Shown here one piece after another: positions 39,745 to 50,540 of a stretch of 64,000 nt of DNA (position 1 is its first letter; every line of letters starts with the position of its first letter). Source of the DNA: Peromyscus leucopus (taxonomy: Eukaryota > Chordata > Mammalia > Rodentia > Cricetidae); the NCBI RefSeq assembly GCF_004664715.2, contig NC_051075.1, positions 24,117,715 to 24,181,714 on the forward strand. Direction: 5' to 3'. A program made the translations under genes and the position numbers. The notes under the pieces were generated by a model, which was not told where the DNA came from, did not search any database, and saw only the letters and a program-made list of their open reading frames with translations.

Positions 39745-40670
39745 TGTCTATTTGTTACTTAGATATACATAACAACTTCAGGAACAATTGCTCAAATATT
39801 TTAATCCAAATTGTATCTAGAATGGAGAGAAGAATTTGAGGCTATACGGGACAGGGTGCACACACTTGGGTTGATCTAAACTTCCTGAGAAGTGGGGTGG
39901 GCTTGGAAACTTCCTGTTTGGTTGTATTGAAGAGCCAGAGGACTGGAAACTTCCTGTTCAGACGTAATGGAGAGCTAGAGGATTGGAACACATGAGTCTA
40001 CCTTTCTCATTCTAGTCGTAGGATTAATTAAAACTGCCAATTTGAGATTATTCATAACCAAAGGCACCCAAGTGCGGTATTGTGTTAACTGTATTTGGGG
40101 AAGACACTCGTACTGTGGGAAAGAAATACCCAGATGTTTAAATGAAAGAAAGTTCAGTGACCATGTGACTTGCTGGAAGGCACAGCACAGAATAGAAGGA
40201 GGTGTAATTGGTAGCTTTCGGTCTTTTGTTCCTGACTTCAGACCTGCTCCTGTCACTGCTAGCCCACTGGCCGCCGAAGTCACGGGTACAGGTGTCTCAG
40301 TGTAGATGACATCTGTCTGCCACATTGGATTGTGTCTTCCTTTTTCTTTGGTGGTTGGGGATGGCAACAGAGCCAACCCCACACTGTGAATAGATGTAAT
40401 TCTTCCTACTCGTGGGTTCTCCTGAGTAGGCAGGGCAGCTTTTGTGGGTTTTTGTTTGTTTTATTTTGTCTTCATCCTTTTAGTAATTCTTTCCACAAAG
40501 GCGCATTTTAAAATTTCATTTTCTATCTATAAAGTATCCTAGCTTTATTAGTACCTCAGGGGAATCCACCCTTTTTCTTAGTCTTGATTTTTTGGTATTG
40601 CATTTGCCTGGAGAATAAATACTCAGTAACATGCTTGGAATATCAAAACTTTTAAGCTAGGGAGAAAAAA
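39745..40670. other. Single-copy island of about 900 bp
   Basis: No repeats. Contains a 40-base tandem duplication (39904-39983) and long frames open on both strands at 39975-40382. Confidence 0.45.
40016..40305 (+). CDS. Candidate exon, 95 codons, weak
   Basis: After the acceptor-like CTACCTTTCTCATTCTAG the plus frame is open from 40018 to a TAG at 40303. The N-terminal half is cysteine-rich (YCVNCIWGRHSYCG, then C at further spacing), which could suggest metal binding. A 135-codon frame is open on the opposite strand over the same bases, so length alone is not evidence. Protein not recognised. Confidence 0.2.
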
Positions 40671-40673
40671 AAA

Positions 40674-40784
40674 ATACCTGGAACTCCCTATGTAGACCAG
40701 GCTGGCCTTGAACTCATAGAGACCCACTTGCCTCTGCCTCCTGAGTGACTGGGTTAAAGGTGTGCACCACCACACTCAGCCATT
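40674..40784 (-). repeat. B1, minus strand
   Basis: CCTGGAACTCCCTATGTAGACC to CACCACCACACTCAGC; tail-side part missing. Confidence 0.8.
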
Positions 40785-40816
40785 AACGATATTAACTTTA
40801 TTTTAAAAGGAAGGAA

Positions 40817-40945
40817 GGCTGGGCGTGGGTGGCACCTATCTTTAATCCCAGCACTTTGGAGGCAGGTGGATATCTGTGAGTTCATGGCCAATGTGGTTTA
40901 TATGGTGAGTTCCTGGAGAGCCAGGGCTATGTAGAGAGATCTTGT

Positions 40946-40950
<5 letters not shown>
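40817..40950 (+). repeat. B1
   Basis: GGCTGGGCGTGGGTGGCACC head; runs into GA repeats. Confidence 0.8.
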
Positions 40951-41011
<61 letters not shown>

Positions 41012-41034
41012 TGGTTGGTTGGTTGGTTGGTTTG
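40950..41034 (+). repeat. (GA)n then (GGTT)n microsatellite
   Basis: About 29 GA units followed by six GGTT units, at the 3' end of the B1. Confidence 0.95.
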
Positions 41035-41113
41035 GGGACTCTAACTGAGGGGTAGAATGCTTACCTGATATACATATTAGGCCTGGAGGATTCCTGGCAC
41101 CACAAAACAAAAA
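41035..41113 (+). repeat. ID-type SINE
   Basis: ACTGAGGGGTAGAATGCTTACC head, GGATTCCTGGCACCACAAAAC end. Confidence 0.65.
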
Positions 41114-41645
41114 TGTACATAATGTATGACTGTTTCACGCCTGTAGCCTCTTTTAATGCATAGCAGTGTGTGTTTTTAATGCAGTGTAAGCTATCATTGA
41201 GAAAAAGCTATTACTTACTAGAGTTCTATGTTAATTATATGCTAGATGGATATCATTAGTTGTGTGGTTGAACCTGTTAATGTATACCCAGAAAAGGGAC
41301 TCCGAGTGGTCTGTTCCACTTTATTACATACCTGTACCTGAAGATATATAGTTACATTTAATAGGCCATGTAGCATTGAAAATATTATGCCAAACCAAAT
41401 TATACTTGGTGATTTACTTCCCTCTCTAACGTCTCTATTTCCACCCTCCTGCCAAGTAGAATTGGGCTTCAGAGCTCTGAGGAGCCTGTGTGTTGTTTCT
41501 GTTTTTGTTATTACAGACACAGATTTTAGCTTGTTTTTTTTTTTTTGTTTGTTTGTTTATAATTGTACTGCTATCCTTAACGGTCTGCCTCAAATAGTAA
41601 AATCAGAGTATGTAAATACACGTTGACTGAATCAAAAATCAAAAA
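41114..41645. other. Single-copy stretch
   Basis: No recognised feature. Confidence 0.35.
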
Positions 41646-41649
41646 TGCA

Positions 41650-41935
41650 AGTGTGAAGGCCAGGGTTTGGATCCCTGCTACATGTAAATGACAGGCAGTC
41701 ATGGCAGCCTGGTAGTGACCCCAGCATTCAGAAGAGATGAGATTCCCAGGGCAAGCTGACTCGCTAGAGTTCCAGGTTCCAGTGAATGACCCTGCCTATC
41801 TATATAAGGTCGAGAGAAAACAAAAAATCTATCTCAAGTCAACCTCTAGTAGCTACATGCTTGTGTACCTGCACACACATCTGCTCCTCCAAATGCCCAA
41901 ACACATAAAATGTGCACACACATACACATACTCTG
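41650..41935 (+). repeat. Rodent SINE (B4/RSINE1-like)
   Basis: GGTTTGGATCCCTGCTACATG, CCCAGGGCAAGCTGACTCGC, GACCCTGCCTATCTATATAAGG. Confidence 0.65.
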
Positions 41936-41966
41936 CATATACTTCACTCTTTAAAAAGTTTTTAAA

Positions 41967-42128
41967 AGGGCCGGGTGGTGGTGGTGGTGGTGGCGGCGGT
42001 GGTGGCGGCGGTGGCGGCGGCGGCCATGTGAGTTCGAGGCCAGTCTAGTTTACATAGCAAGTTCCAGGACAGGCACCAAAACTACACAGTGAAACCCTGT
42101 CTTGAAAAATCAAAAACAAACAAACAAA
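41967..42128 (+). repeat. B1 with expanded GGT/GGC triplets
   Basis: The head GGCCGGGTGGTGGTGG continues as about 17 GGT/GGC triplets. The array then joins directly to ATGTGAGTTCGAGGCC, so the first part of the body is deleted. Confidence 0.9.
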
Positions 42129-42503
42129 AAGTTTTAAAAAAGAAAACAAAGAGCGTTGGGTTTATAAGACACAATAAAGTTCTAGAAGCTTCCCCCCATT
42201 CTAAAATAAGTCAGATTCATTCAGAGTTTCAAATTATTCTACGTCCCAACTTTGAAGTGCATTACTAGCTTACTGGATGATGTAATTGGACAATAAAAGT
42301 AATTACTAGAGTTCAGCGCTGAGTAAGGAGGGAGATTTGTGATGCAGAGTCAAAGGTGGCCTTTGGTGTCTGACTAAGCGTTTGAGGAAGGACATCAATT
42401 TCTGTGGGCAGATGTGTAAGCCTACAGAGGATGAACAAGGATGAAGGAGCAGGCTTGTTTTCCCATTGTGTGGGCTTTTCTCTTAAGAATTTTTATTACA
42501 GCC
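42129..42503. other. Single-copy stretch
   Basis: Includes AT-rich motifs such as GATGTAATTGGACAATAAAAG; no exon convinces. Confidence 0.4.
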
Positions 42504-42510
42504 AGGTGGT

Positions 42511-42566
<56 letters not shown>

Positions 42567-42682
42567 ACGCCTTTGATCCCAGTACTCAGGAGGCAGAGGC
42601 AGGCAGATCTCTGTGAGTTCCAGGCCAGCCTGGTCTACAGGGTGAGTTCCAGGAGGACCAGGGCTGTTACACAGAGAAACCC
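42504..42682 (+). repeat. B1 with (GGC)n expansion, left part
   Basis: GCCAGGTGGTGGTGG followed by about 17 GGC triplets, then the normal CGCACGCC. The B1 is cut by an LTR and resumes at 43107. Confidence 0.95.
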
Positions 42683-42688
42683 TATTGA

Positions 42689-43106
42689 TGTAACCAACCG
42701 TCTTATTAAATAAGAAACACAGAAACAATGCAAAAGAGAAAGCCGAGAGGTCAGAGCTCAGAGCTAAAATCTCACCCTTCTGCCTGCGGTGTCCCAGCTT
42801 CCCGAAAGAGGGCTCTATTTCCTGTCTGTTCGTCTATTTAAAGTATTTTGTTCTGCCTTCTCATTGGTTGTAAACCCAAACACGTGACTGCCTCGTCACT
42901 GTCTGAATGTACAGCCCCCTAGGTCTTAAAGGCATATGTCTCCAATGCTGGCTATATCCCTGAACACACAGATATCTATGGGATTAAAGGCGTGCGCCAC
43001 CACCGCCACACTCTGTCTATGGCTCTAATAGCTCTGACCCCCGGGCAACTTTATTTATTAACATACAATCAAAATCACATTTCAGTACAATTAGATTACC
43101 ACCACA
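42689..43106 (-). repeat. mys-like solo LTR inside a B1, minus strand
   Basis: Read on minus it runs TGTGGTGGTAATC to GTTGGTTACA. It contains AATAAATAAAGTTGCCC and a B1-derived segment (GGTGGTGGCGCACGCC). AAACCC lies on both sides (42677-42682 and 43107-43112), with six unexplained bases TATTGA before the left terminus. Confidence 0.8.
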
Positions 43107-43140
43107 AAACCCTGTCTTGAAAAAACAAAAAAACAAACAA
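43107..43140 (+). repeat. B1 3' end, right part
   Basis: AAACCCTGTCTTGAAAAAAC completes the B1 begun at 42504. Confidence 0.85.
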
Positions 43141-43198
43141 CAAACAAAAACATTATTACAATTTGTTTTTTTGTTGTTTCCTTTTTTTTTTTTTAATT

Positions 43199-43342
43199 TT
43201 TTGGGACAGGGTTTCTCTGTGTAGCTTTGCGCCTTTCCTGGATCTCGCTCTGTAGTCCAGACTGGCCTCAAACACTCACAGAGATCCACCTGCCTCTGCC
43301 TCCTGAGTGTTGGAATTAAAGGTGTGTGCCACCACAGCCCAG
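43199..43342 (-). repeat. B1, minus strand
   Basis: GGGACAGGGTTTCTCTGTG to CACCACAGCCCAGC. TGTTTCCTTTTT repeats on both sides. Confidence 0.9.
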
Positions 43343-43367
43343 CATGATGTTTCCTTTTTAAATTTTA

Positions 43368-43511
43368 GCCAGTCATAGTGGCACACGCCTTTAGTCCTTG
43401 CACTTGGGAGGCAGAGGCAGGAGGATCTCTGAGTTTGAGCCCAGCCTGGTCTACTATATATTGAATTATAGGTCAGGACTATGTAGAGAGACTCTATATG
43501 AAAAAAAAAAT
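43368..43511 (+). repeat. B1
   Basis: GCCAGTCATAGTGGCACACG head; worn 3' half. Confidence 0.8.
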
Positions 43512-43529
43512 TAGTAAAGATCAGTTGTA

Positions 43530-43742
43530 TTACATTTATTTTATTATTTTTTATGTATATGGATGATGATTGCCTGCATGTATGTGTGTGCACTACATGC
43601 ATGCGTGATGTTCTTAGAGGCCAGAAGAGAGTGTTGGAACCCCTGGAACTGGACTTACAAACAGGTGTGAGCTGCGAGTTTTTGATATCCAGCCTCTGGA
43701 AGATCAGCCAGCGCTCTTGACTGCTGAACCATCTTCCAGTCC
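43530..43742 (-). repeat. B2-family SINE, minus strand
   Basis: CTGGAACTGGACTTACAAACAG and CTGCTGAACCATCTTCCAG. Confidence 0.8.
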
Positions 43743-43895
43743 TTTATGCTGTACTTTTGTGTGTTTGTGTCCACCAATGAGTGTCACACATGAGGCCAGA
43801 GGACGGCTTTCAGGAGTTAGTGCTCCCTTCAACCCTGTGGGTTCTGAGGACGGTGGAGCTGAGTTGTCAGGCTGTTATCTGCTGAGCCGTCAGCT
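43743..43895 (-). repeat. B3 SINE, minus strand
   Basis: GGAGTTAGTGCTCCCTTC and CTGCTGAGCCGTCAGC. Confidence 0.7.
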
Positions 43896-44066
43896 CATTT
43901 GTGGGCCTCTCTTTAATTTTGTTTCTTTATCCTTTATCGCTCCAAACCAAAGGATCGATTAACGCTGCAGAATTGAAGTAACTGTTAGTAGGAGAAAGGT
44001 AACGCACAATTTTAGCAGAATTCGCTGACGTGTATAAATAGGTTTAATGGAAGGTAAGAAAAAGCC
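43896..44066. other. Single-copy stretch
   Basis: Nothing recognised. Confidence 0.3.
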
Positions 44067-44300
44067 CCTAGAACTGAAGAGATAGCTCAATGATTAGAGC
44101 CCTTGCTGCTCTTCCAGAGGACCCAGGTTCAAGGCTCACTCAGCATTCACATGGTGGTTCACAGTCATCTGTTCCAGGGGACCTGACGCAACCTCATGGC
44201 ATCTGCAGGCACCAGCCATGCCTGTGGTTCACAGATGTGCATGCTGGGAAAACACGGATAACACATAAAGGAAACAATAAACAAATAAATAAAATTTTTA
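44067..44300 (+). repeat. B2-family SINE
   Basis: GAACTGAAGAGATAGCTCAATG head to AACAAATAAATAAAATTTTT tail. Confidence 0.85.
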
Positions 44301-44315
44301 AATAAAAGAAAAGCT

Positions 44316-44346
44316 CATTATTATTATTATAATTATTATTATTATC
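44316..44346 (+). repeat. (TTA)n microsatellite
   Basis: About 10 ATT units with one break. Confidence 0.85.
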
Positions 44347-44376
44347 TACAGCTTTTCAAAGCTTGAACTTTAAAAA

Positions 44377-44614
44377 ATTATTTTCAGTTATGCATATGTG
44401 TGTGTTTGTTGAGGGCAGGGAGTGGCGTGTGGGTGCCTCAAAATGCCAGAAGCACTGGCTCTCGAGGCACCCAGAAGCACTGGCTCTCCTGGAGCTGGAG
44501 TTTCAGGGTGTTAGTTACCGGTGGACTTACAGGCCCTTGCCACTGTACTAGGACAAACTTGGGTGTTCTGCATGGGCAGGGAGTTCTTAACCCCGGACTC
44601 ATCTCTCCAGCCCC
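44377..44614 (-). repeat. B2-family SINE with 30-base internal duplication
   Basis: AGAAGCACTGGCTCTC occurs twice (44450 and 44473); head CATCTCTCCAGCCCC. Confidence 0.75.
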
Positions 44615-44704
44615 CAGAGCTTCAATGTTTCATCAAATTTTGAAATTCAGAACAAGGAAGAAAGCTTATTTCAGTTGATTGGTTATTTAGTTGGTTAAGT
44701 CTAT

Positions 44705-44842
44705 TTTTCTTAGAATCTCACTCTGCATAGTTCAGGCTGTCCCAGAACTCACTATGTAGCCCAGGCTGGCCTCAAACTCCAGTGGTCCCACTGCCTCAGT
44801 CTTCCAAGCACTGAAATTAAAGCCTGAGCTAACAGGCCTGCT
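44705..44842 (-). repeat. Old B1, minus strand
   Basis: AGAACTCACTATGTAGCCC to GAAATTAAAGCCTGAGC. Confidence 0.7.
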
Positions 44843-44959
44843 TGTTTCATTTATTTATTTACATTATAAAATTTTTTATAAACTTTATTACTTAAAAAAT
44901 TGCAAATAAAACCAAACAAAAAGTAACTACCCTCAATACATTTTTGTTTGTTTGTTTGC

Positions 44960-45107
44960 TTTTGTTTTTCAAGACAGGGTTTCTCTGTGTAACAGCCCTG
45001 GCTGTGCTGGAACTCACATTGTAGATCAGGCTGACTTCAAACTCAGAGACCTCCTGCCTCTGCCTCCTGAGTGCTGACATGAAAGGTGTGCACCACCATC
45101 ACCTGGC
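44960..45107 (-). repeat. B1, minus strand
   Basis: TTCAAGACAGGGTTTCTC to CCACCATCACCTGGC. Confidence 0.85.
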
Positions 45108-45354
45108 TCAAAGAATATGTTTTTAAGTCAATAATGAGAATTACCAGGGTGATTGTATTCCAGCTCTCATACCATGGTGGCTGAGGTATTCAGTAGACAT
45201 GTGCAATCAAATCTCAAGGCTCTGACCATTTGTACTAAAGGGTCCTTGTTTCCAGAATTGGTCAGAGTTACTCACAAATTAGGACTATATTCTATTCCAA
45301 GGTAATGGAGAAATAATTTGGGACTTGCAACTTATGAAAACAGACAAACATATT
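45108..45354. other. Single-copy stretch
   Basis: Nothing recognised. Confidence 0.3.
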
Positions 45355-45505
45355 GGCAAGGTGGAGCTCTAAGTTTGAGGCCAGCCTGGTCTACAAAGGT
45401 TCTAGGACAGCCAGAGCTGTTACACGAAGAAACCCTGTCTCAAAAAAACAAAAACAAAACAAAACAACAACAAAAACAAAAACAAACAAACAAACAAAAA
45501 AACAC
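45355..45505 (+). repeat. 5'-truncated B1 with long CAAA-rich tail
   Basis: Body from AAGTTTGAGGCCAGCCTGG; tail (AAAAC)n and (AAAC)n to 45505. Confidence 0.85.
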
Positions 45506-45658
45506 CTCACCTAGTTTCTAAGTGAAAAAACATGACCACATTCCTTACTTACAAACTTAGAATCAAAAGTATGATATAGTCATTTGCTAGCATGGAAGCC
45601 TTTTTTGGACAATAAGTACCTTGATTGGGTGAGGAATTAGCCTTTTATCATACATGGC

Positions 45659-46053
45659 TACTATGGGATGTCATTCTGTATGCTGTGAATGTGTGTTGCT
45701 CTGATGGGTTGATAAATAAAACGCTGATTGGCCAGTAGCCAGACAGGAAGTATAGGTGGAACAAGCAGAAGAGGAGAATTCTGGGAAGAGGAAGGTTGAA
45801 TCAGGAGTCGCCAGCCAGACACAGAGAAAGCAAGATGGCAAGGCAGAACTGAGAAAAGGCACCAAACCATGTGGCTAAACATAGATAAGAATTATGGGTT
45901 AATTTAAGTGTAAGAGCTAGTCAATAATAAGCCTGAGCTAATGGCCGAATAGTTTTAATTAATATAAGTCTTTGTGCTTACTTGGGGGACATGAGTAGGA
46001 GAGATTTGTCCTGACTGTAGGCCAGCTGGGACACAGGAAAACTTCCAACTACA
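45659..46053 (+). repeat. 5' LTR of the 46-kb element
   Basis: TACTATGGGATG to AACTACA, with GTGTTGCTCTGATGGGTTGAT and AATAAAACGCTGATTGG. Same group as the solo LTR at 13254. Confidence 0.85.
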
Positions 46054-47386
46054 TTTGGCCCAAAGGTCTCTGATGACACCATGGCCCAGATGATCCAACA
46101 TTCAGAATGGCTTCAAGGCAACTGGCTCAGACAATGCAGCCTCACAGACTGTTTCAGTCAGGATTTGACCATAATTCTTAATTTTCTCAGGATCCCCATA
46201 AGATTGCCAGTGTCCTAAACCAGCAGGAAGTAGTATGAGAAGCTATGCCCAAATTCCCAAAATATTGTTTATGTTTATTTTTATTTAAAGGGGGTTGATT
46301 ATAAATGCAATCTTCGTCTAAAGAAGAAAAGGGGGTAGTATAGATATGATAAAATGAAAGGGTAGTTTACTGAACCTACTTTTAAAGAGTAACAACTTGT
46401 TTAAAATGTTTTACATTGCTATGGATTTTTGTTTATCGATACAAATTTAACATTAATTTTGTTATACTGTATGTATATTTCTACTCTTGTTTAAAGTATT
46501 TTGTTTGTGCAACTCATTTGAAATTGTAGTGTATAATTAAGAAATACAGATCAATAATTAGTCATTTATGATAATCACACTTATAGTCATGTTAGTTAAG
46601 TTTTCTAGGTATACATGGATATATTTCAATTAGGTAGGTAATCTTCAAACACTTCAAAGACCTACAGAATATGGCATCTAAAATGTTTTAAAAACTTAAG
46701 ACTTTCTGGACAGTGAGACATGTCTGCTCCTGGCATCACCAATTTACTTCAAAGAAGATGATGGGCATCAAAGGTACTCCGTATGGAGTTTGCTTTTCTT
46801 ATGGCAAAAGTTAGCCATTTGGGCAAGAAACTGTTCTTGCCTGGACTGCTTGGCAAAATATTGTATAAACTGGACATGCAGGGCTCATAAGAAGGTGACC
46901 ACTGAACTTTGCAAGACGAGATGGTCCTTCAGGTTTCTGCTTTGCAGAGGAGACTGTCAGATATTTTACAGGACACACAGAGAAGCAACTAAAAAAACTC
47001 TAGACCTATAGGCTAAAGATGGATGCTCCAACATTGCAGAGTAACTTTGGATGACGGTCCAGGCAGGCAGCTGTCTCTGTCATTTCCAGAATTTTAGAAG
47101 TTGCTTACAATGCATTTCCTGTTTACTTAGGTAATGTTATATCCTTCTGGGCTCTTTGATGTAGCTGAAGACTAAAGAGTTATAATTTTCCTTGGTTAAG
47201 ATAAAAGATAAATTAGATATGAAACTTTAGACTCAAATATAAGATAGAATATTTTCTTTATTTTTGCCAAATACAAATAGACTAGATATTGTAACTGTAA
47301 TTCTTGCTTGATAACTGTTCTATTATATGTAAATTTACTATGTTAAAGTTAAAACCTTCCTTTTTGATTAGACGGAAAAGGGGAAG

Positions 47387-47761
47387 TGCTGTGGAATATT
47401 GTTCTGTATGTTGTGAATGTGTGTTGCTCTGATTGGTTGATAAATAAAATGCTGATTGGCCAGTAGCCAGGCAGGAAGCATAGTGTAGGTGGGATAAGCA
47501 GACAAGGAGAACTGTGGGAAGAGGAAGGCTGAGTCAGGAGACACTGCCAGCTGCTGCCACCAGGAGAAGCAAGATGTAAAGTACCGGTAAGCCACAAGTC
47601 ACGTGGCAAGGTATAGATTTATAGAAATGGGTTAATTTAAGATATAAGAGTTAGCAAGAAGCCTGCCATGGTCATAGTTTGGAAATAATATAAGCTCTGT
47701 GTGTTTATTTGGCTCTGAGTGGCTGAGGGACCGGGCAGGACACAGGAAATTTCCAACTACA
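47387..47761 (+). repeat. 3' LTR of the 46-kb element
   Basis: TGCTGTGGAATATTG to AACTACA. It differs from the 5' LTR by indels and substitutions, so the insertion is old. Confidence 0.85.
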
Positions 47762-47966
47762 CATAGCTATTTGTTCTCTTTGGTTGGGTATGTGTGTATG
47801 ACAGGTGCTGAAGTTCAAACTCATGACTTAATACAGGCCAGGCAAATAGTTTTCATAAACAAGTAAAATTTAGACATAAGTTAATGCAGTATCTAACAGA
47901 AATTGCATTAGCAATCTATTCTTTTTAGTTTTACTTCTTTTAATTAAAAATGATGATGGTGGTGAT

Positions 47967-47967
<1 letters not shown>

Positions 47968-48027
<60 letters not shown>
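47968..48027 (+). repeat. (TG)n microsatellite
   Basis: About 29 TG units, tail side of the next B3. Confidence 0.95.
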
Positions 48028-48178
48028 CTTGTGGTGCACTGAAACTGTGGTGTGCATGTAAAGGTCAGCGGGAACTTTCAGGAGTGTGTTCCCCTCCCAC
48101 TGTGGGACTCAGGGATTGAATTCAGGTCACCAGGCTTGTTCGGCAACTACTTTAACCTGCTGACCCATCTCACCCATC
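48028..48178 (-). repeat. B3 SINE, minus strand
   Basis: GGGATTGAATTCAGGTCACC and CTGCTGACCCATCTC. Confidence 0.75.
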
Positions 48179-48181
48179 TTA

Positions 48182-48314
48182 TTTTTGAGACAGGTTTCCT
48201 TGTAGCCCAGAATAGCCTTGAACTCATTATGTAGCTGAGGCTGGTCTTGAACTTCTGAATCCTCCTGCCTCTACCTCCTGAGTTAGGGGATTAATGCATG
48301 TATAATCATAACTG
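48182..48314 (-). repeat. Old B1-like SINE, minus strand
   Basis: TTGAGACAGGTTTCCTTG to GTATAATCATAACTGG. Confidence 0.65.
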
Positions 48315-48379
48315 GATGGATTAGTTACTGATTTATGTGTAACAAATGACTCCAAAAAATTAGATAAAACATGGAGCTG

Positions 48380-48540
48380 AGCCAGGCAGTGGTGGTGGCA
48401 TACGCCTTTAATCCCAGCACTTGGGAGGCAGAGGCAGGTGGATCTTTGTGAGTTCGAGGCCAGCCTGGTCTCCAAAGCAAGTTCCAGGAAAGGTGCAAAG
48501 CTACACAGAGAAACTCTGTCTCAAAAAACAAAACAAACAA
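48380..48540 (+). repeat. B1 at the head of a B2
   Basis: Flanked by AAAACATGGAGCTG (48366-48379 and 48541-48554). The second copy continues into the B2. Confidence 0.9.
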
Positions 48541-48740
48541 AAAACATGGAGCTGGTAGATGGTTGTAAGAGCATTCACTGCTCTTTTCCAGAGGACTGGA
48601 GTTCAATTCCTAGCATCCATATCCTGTAGTTCAAAACCACCTGTAACCCAGCTCCAGAGGCTCCAACACTGTTCCTGGCCTCCGCAGGTACTGACACACA
48701 TGTAGAATACAGATATACAGACATAAAAATAAATAAAAGT
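48541..48740 (+). repeat. B2-family SINE
   Basis: GAGCTGGTAGATGGTTGTAAG head to AAAAATAAATAAAAG tail. Confidence 0.8.
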
Positions 48741-48998
48741 TTTTAAGTAAAGCTAAGCGTGATGTCCCATGCCTGCAACGCTAACATCTCAGAAGTGTAA
48801 GAGGGCAATAAACCACTGTGGTCTTCTTCCACTGTCTCTGAGTGGCTGGGCATAGCATTTGGATTTGAGTTTCCACACAGGCTGCATGCAAGGGTTTGGC
48901 TGCTCCTAAAGTCACCTTGGGGGTGGTTTCCAAAGTGTGTATTGGAGAGGATTATTTTCTTCCAGAATGTGGTAGTGATGGCCTTATGTCTCTACTGG
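48741..48998. other. B1 head fragment then single-copy sequence
   Basis: AAGCGTGATGTCCCATGCC (48756) is a B1-like head. Beyond it nothing is recognised. Confidence 0.35.
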
Positions 48999-49140
48999 TT
49001 TTTCTTTTTTTTGAAACAGAATCACATATAGCTCAGGTTATCTCAAATTACCATGTAGCTGAGGCTGGCCTTGAACTTCTGACCCTCTTGTCCCTGCCTC
49101 GTGAGTGCTGGGATTACAGGTGTGCACTGCTCACTGGGCT
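48999..49140 (-). repeat. Old B1-like SINE, minus strand
   Basis: TTGAAACAGAATCACATATAG to GATTACAGGTGTGCACTGC. Confidence 0.7.
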
Positions 49141-49340
49141 CACTATTGACCTTGGTTTTGCCTTATGAACCTACCCAGTGGGTCCCACACATCATGGCAG
49201 TTTCCTTCATCAGACTGAGCAAGTGAGAGAGAGCCTAAGAGAATGCGAGTCCATGGATGGTCAAGTCTTCGTTATTCTGACCTCAGACAGGGCATTCTAT
49301 CCATGTTGCCGTATTTTACTCATTAAAAAACAAGTTCTAG

Positions 49341-49500
49341 CCGGGCGGTGGTGGCGCACGCCTTTAATCCCAGCACTCGGGAGGCAGAGGCAGGCGGATC
49401 TCTGTGAGTTCGAGGCCAGCCTGGGCTACCAAGTGAGTTCCAGGACAGGTGCAAAGCTACACAGAGAAACCCTGTCTCGAAAAACCAAAAAAAAAAAAAA
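49341..49500 (+). repeat. Young B1, first of two at one site
   Basis: Near-consensus. AACAAGTTCTAG precedes it (49329-49340) and follows it (49502-49513). Confidence 0.95.
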
Positions 49501-49513
49501 AAACAAGTTCTAG

Positions 49514-49700
49514 CCAGGTGGTGGTGGTGGCGGCGGCGGCGGCGGCGGTGCACGCCTTTTTTCCCAGCACTTGGGAGGCAGAGCCAGGTGGATCTTTGTG
49601 AGTTCGAGGCCAGCCTGGTCTACAGAGCGAGATCCAGGAAAGGCCCAAAGCTACACAGAGAAACCCTCTCTCGAAAAATCAAAATTAAAAAAAAAAAAAA
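49514..49700 (+). repeat. B1 with GGC expansion, second at the same site
   Basis: CCAGGTGGTGGTGG plus about six GGC triplets, then the body. AAGTTCTAG occurs for the third time at 49702-49710. Confidence 0.95.
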
Positions 49701-49710
49701 AAAGTTCTAG

Positions 49711-50059
49711 CCCCTCAGGAGATGTGAAACCAGCAGATGGGGTCGAAGCAGCCCATGGCAGGAACAGGAAAACTAAGGCAATCACCAAGTAAGAACCCAG
49801 CTCAGCAGGCGTCATCTGAAGGAATAGCTTTCATGCGCAGAGATGGTGTGATTGATAATGATCCCTTTGTGACTCTGTGGTCAGGAATGGAAAGAGAGCT
49901 AAGCGAGACACTTTCCACGAAAACAAAGATGGTTTGATGATTTTAAACTGTTGTTCCCTGTTTGTAGTTTGCGGCTGTTTGTGACTGTACAAATGGCACC
50001 CCACCCCACCCCAAGACAGCAAAGCGGTTCTGAGATTTACAATTCAAAAAGAACTACGG
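49711..50059. other. Single-copy stretch
   Basis: A frame PSGDVKPADGVEAAHGRNRK runs to a donor-like ACCAA/GTAAGA (49789). The acceptor would lie at the B1 junction, so support is poor. Confidence 0.35.
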
Positions 50060-50145
50060 GCCAGGCATGTGATGGACACTTGTAATCCTAGCACTGGGGT
50101 GGAGGAGTCCCAGGTTGAGGCTTCTTGGACTTGAGTCTCAAAACT
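50060..50145 (+). repeat. Degenerate B1
   Basis: GGGCCAGGCATGTGATGGAC head, body mostly lost. Confidence 0.55.
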
Positions 50146-50199
50146 TAAAAACCAAATCAGAAAACCGTCCCCCTACCCACCCTGAATTTTGGGATGCCT

Positions 50200-50280
50200 C
50201 CATCATCAGGAAGAATTTATTGAACACTTACTTTGTATTGTATCAGAGGTATACAAGACAACATTTATTCTCAATTAGTC
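50200..50280 (+). repeat. Possible ancient MIR/L2-type fragment
   Basis: GAATTTATTGAACACTTACTTTG resembles the ATTTATTGAGCACCTACTATG core of old mammalian repeats. A similar string lies at 50720-50775. Confidence 0.35.
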
Positions 50281-50359
50281 CGGGGCAAGATTTATAAACC
50301 GCGGAAATAGAAGTCTTGAAAACTATTTATTTATTTTTGTTTTAAAAACATTTCTTTTC

Positions 50360-50540
50360 ACTTTATGTGTGTGGGTGTTTTGCCTGCACATATGTCTGTG
50401 TACTACGTCTGTGCCCGGTGCTGGTGGAGGCCAGAAGTGAGCGCTGGGTTCTCAGAACTGGAGCTGCATGTATGTGTGGGCTGCAGATGGGTGATGAGAA
50501 TTGAACGGAGGCCCCTGGAAGAGCAGCCAGAGCTTCCGAC
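50360..50540 (-). repeat. B2-family SINE, minus strand
   Basis: GTGTGGGTGTTTTGCCTGC and GAGAATTGAACGGAGGCCC; degraded head. Confidence 0.8.

Larger units (their letters stand above)
45659..47761 (+). mobile_element. Non-coding LTR retroelement with 6-bp duplication
   Basis: LTRs (45659-46053 and 47387-47761) flank 1.3 kb of internal sequence. CATGGC (45653-45658) and CATAGC (47762-47767) are the target duplication with one change. The polypurine-type GACGGAAAAGGGGAAG precedes the 3' LTR. No gag, pol or env is recognised. Internal stretches such as CTTCAAACACTTCAAAGACC, TTACATTGCTATGG and CAAATAGACTAGATATTGTAA match the element at 3983-8863. Confidence 0.85.
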
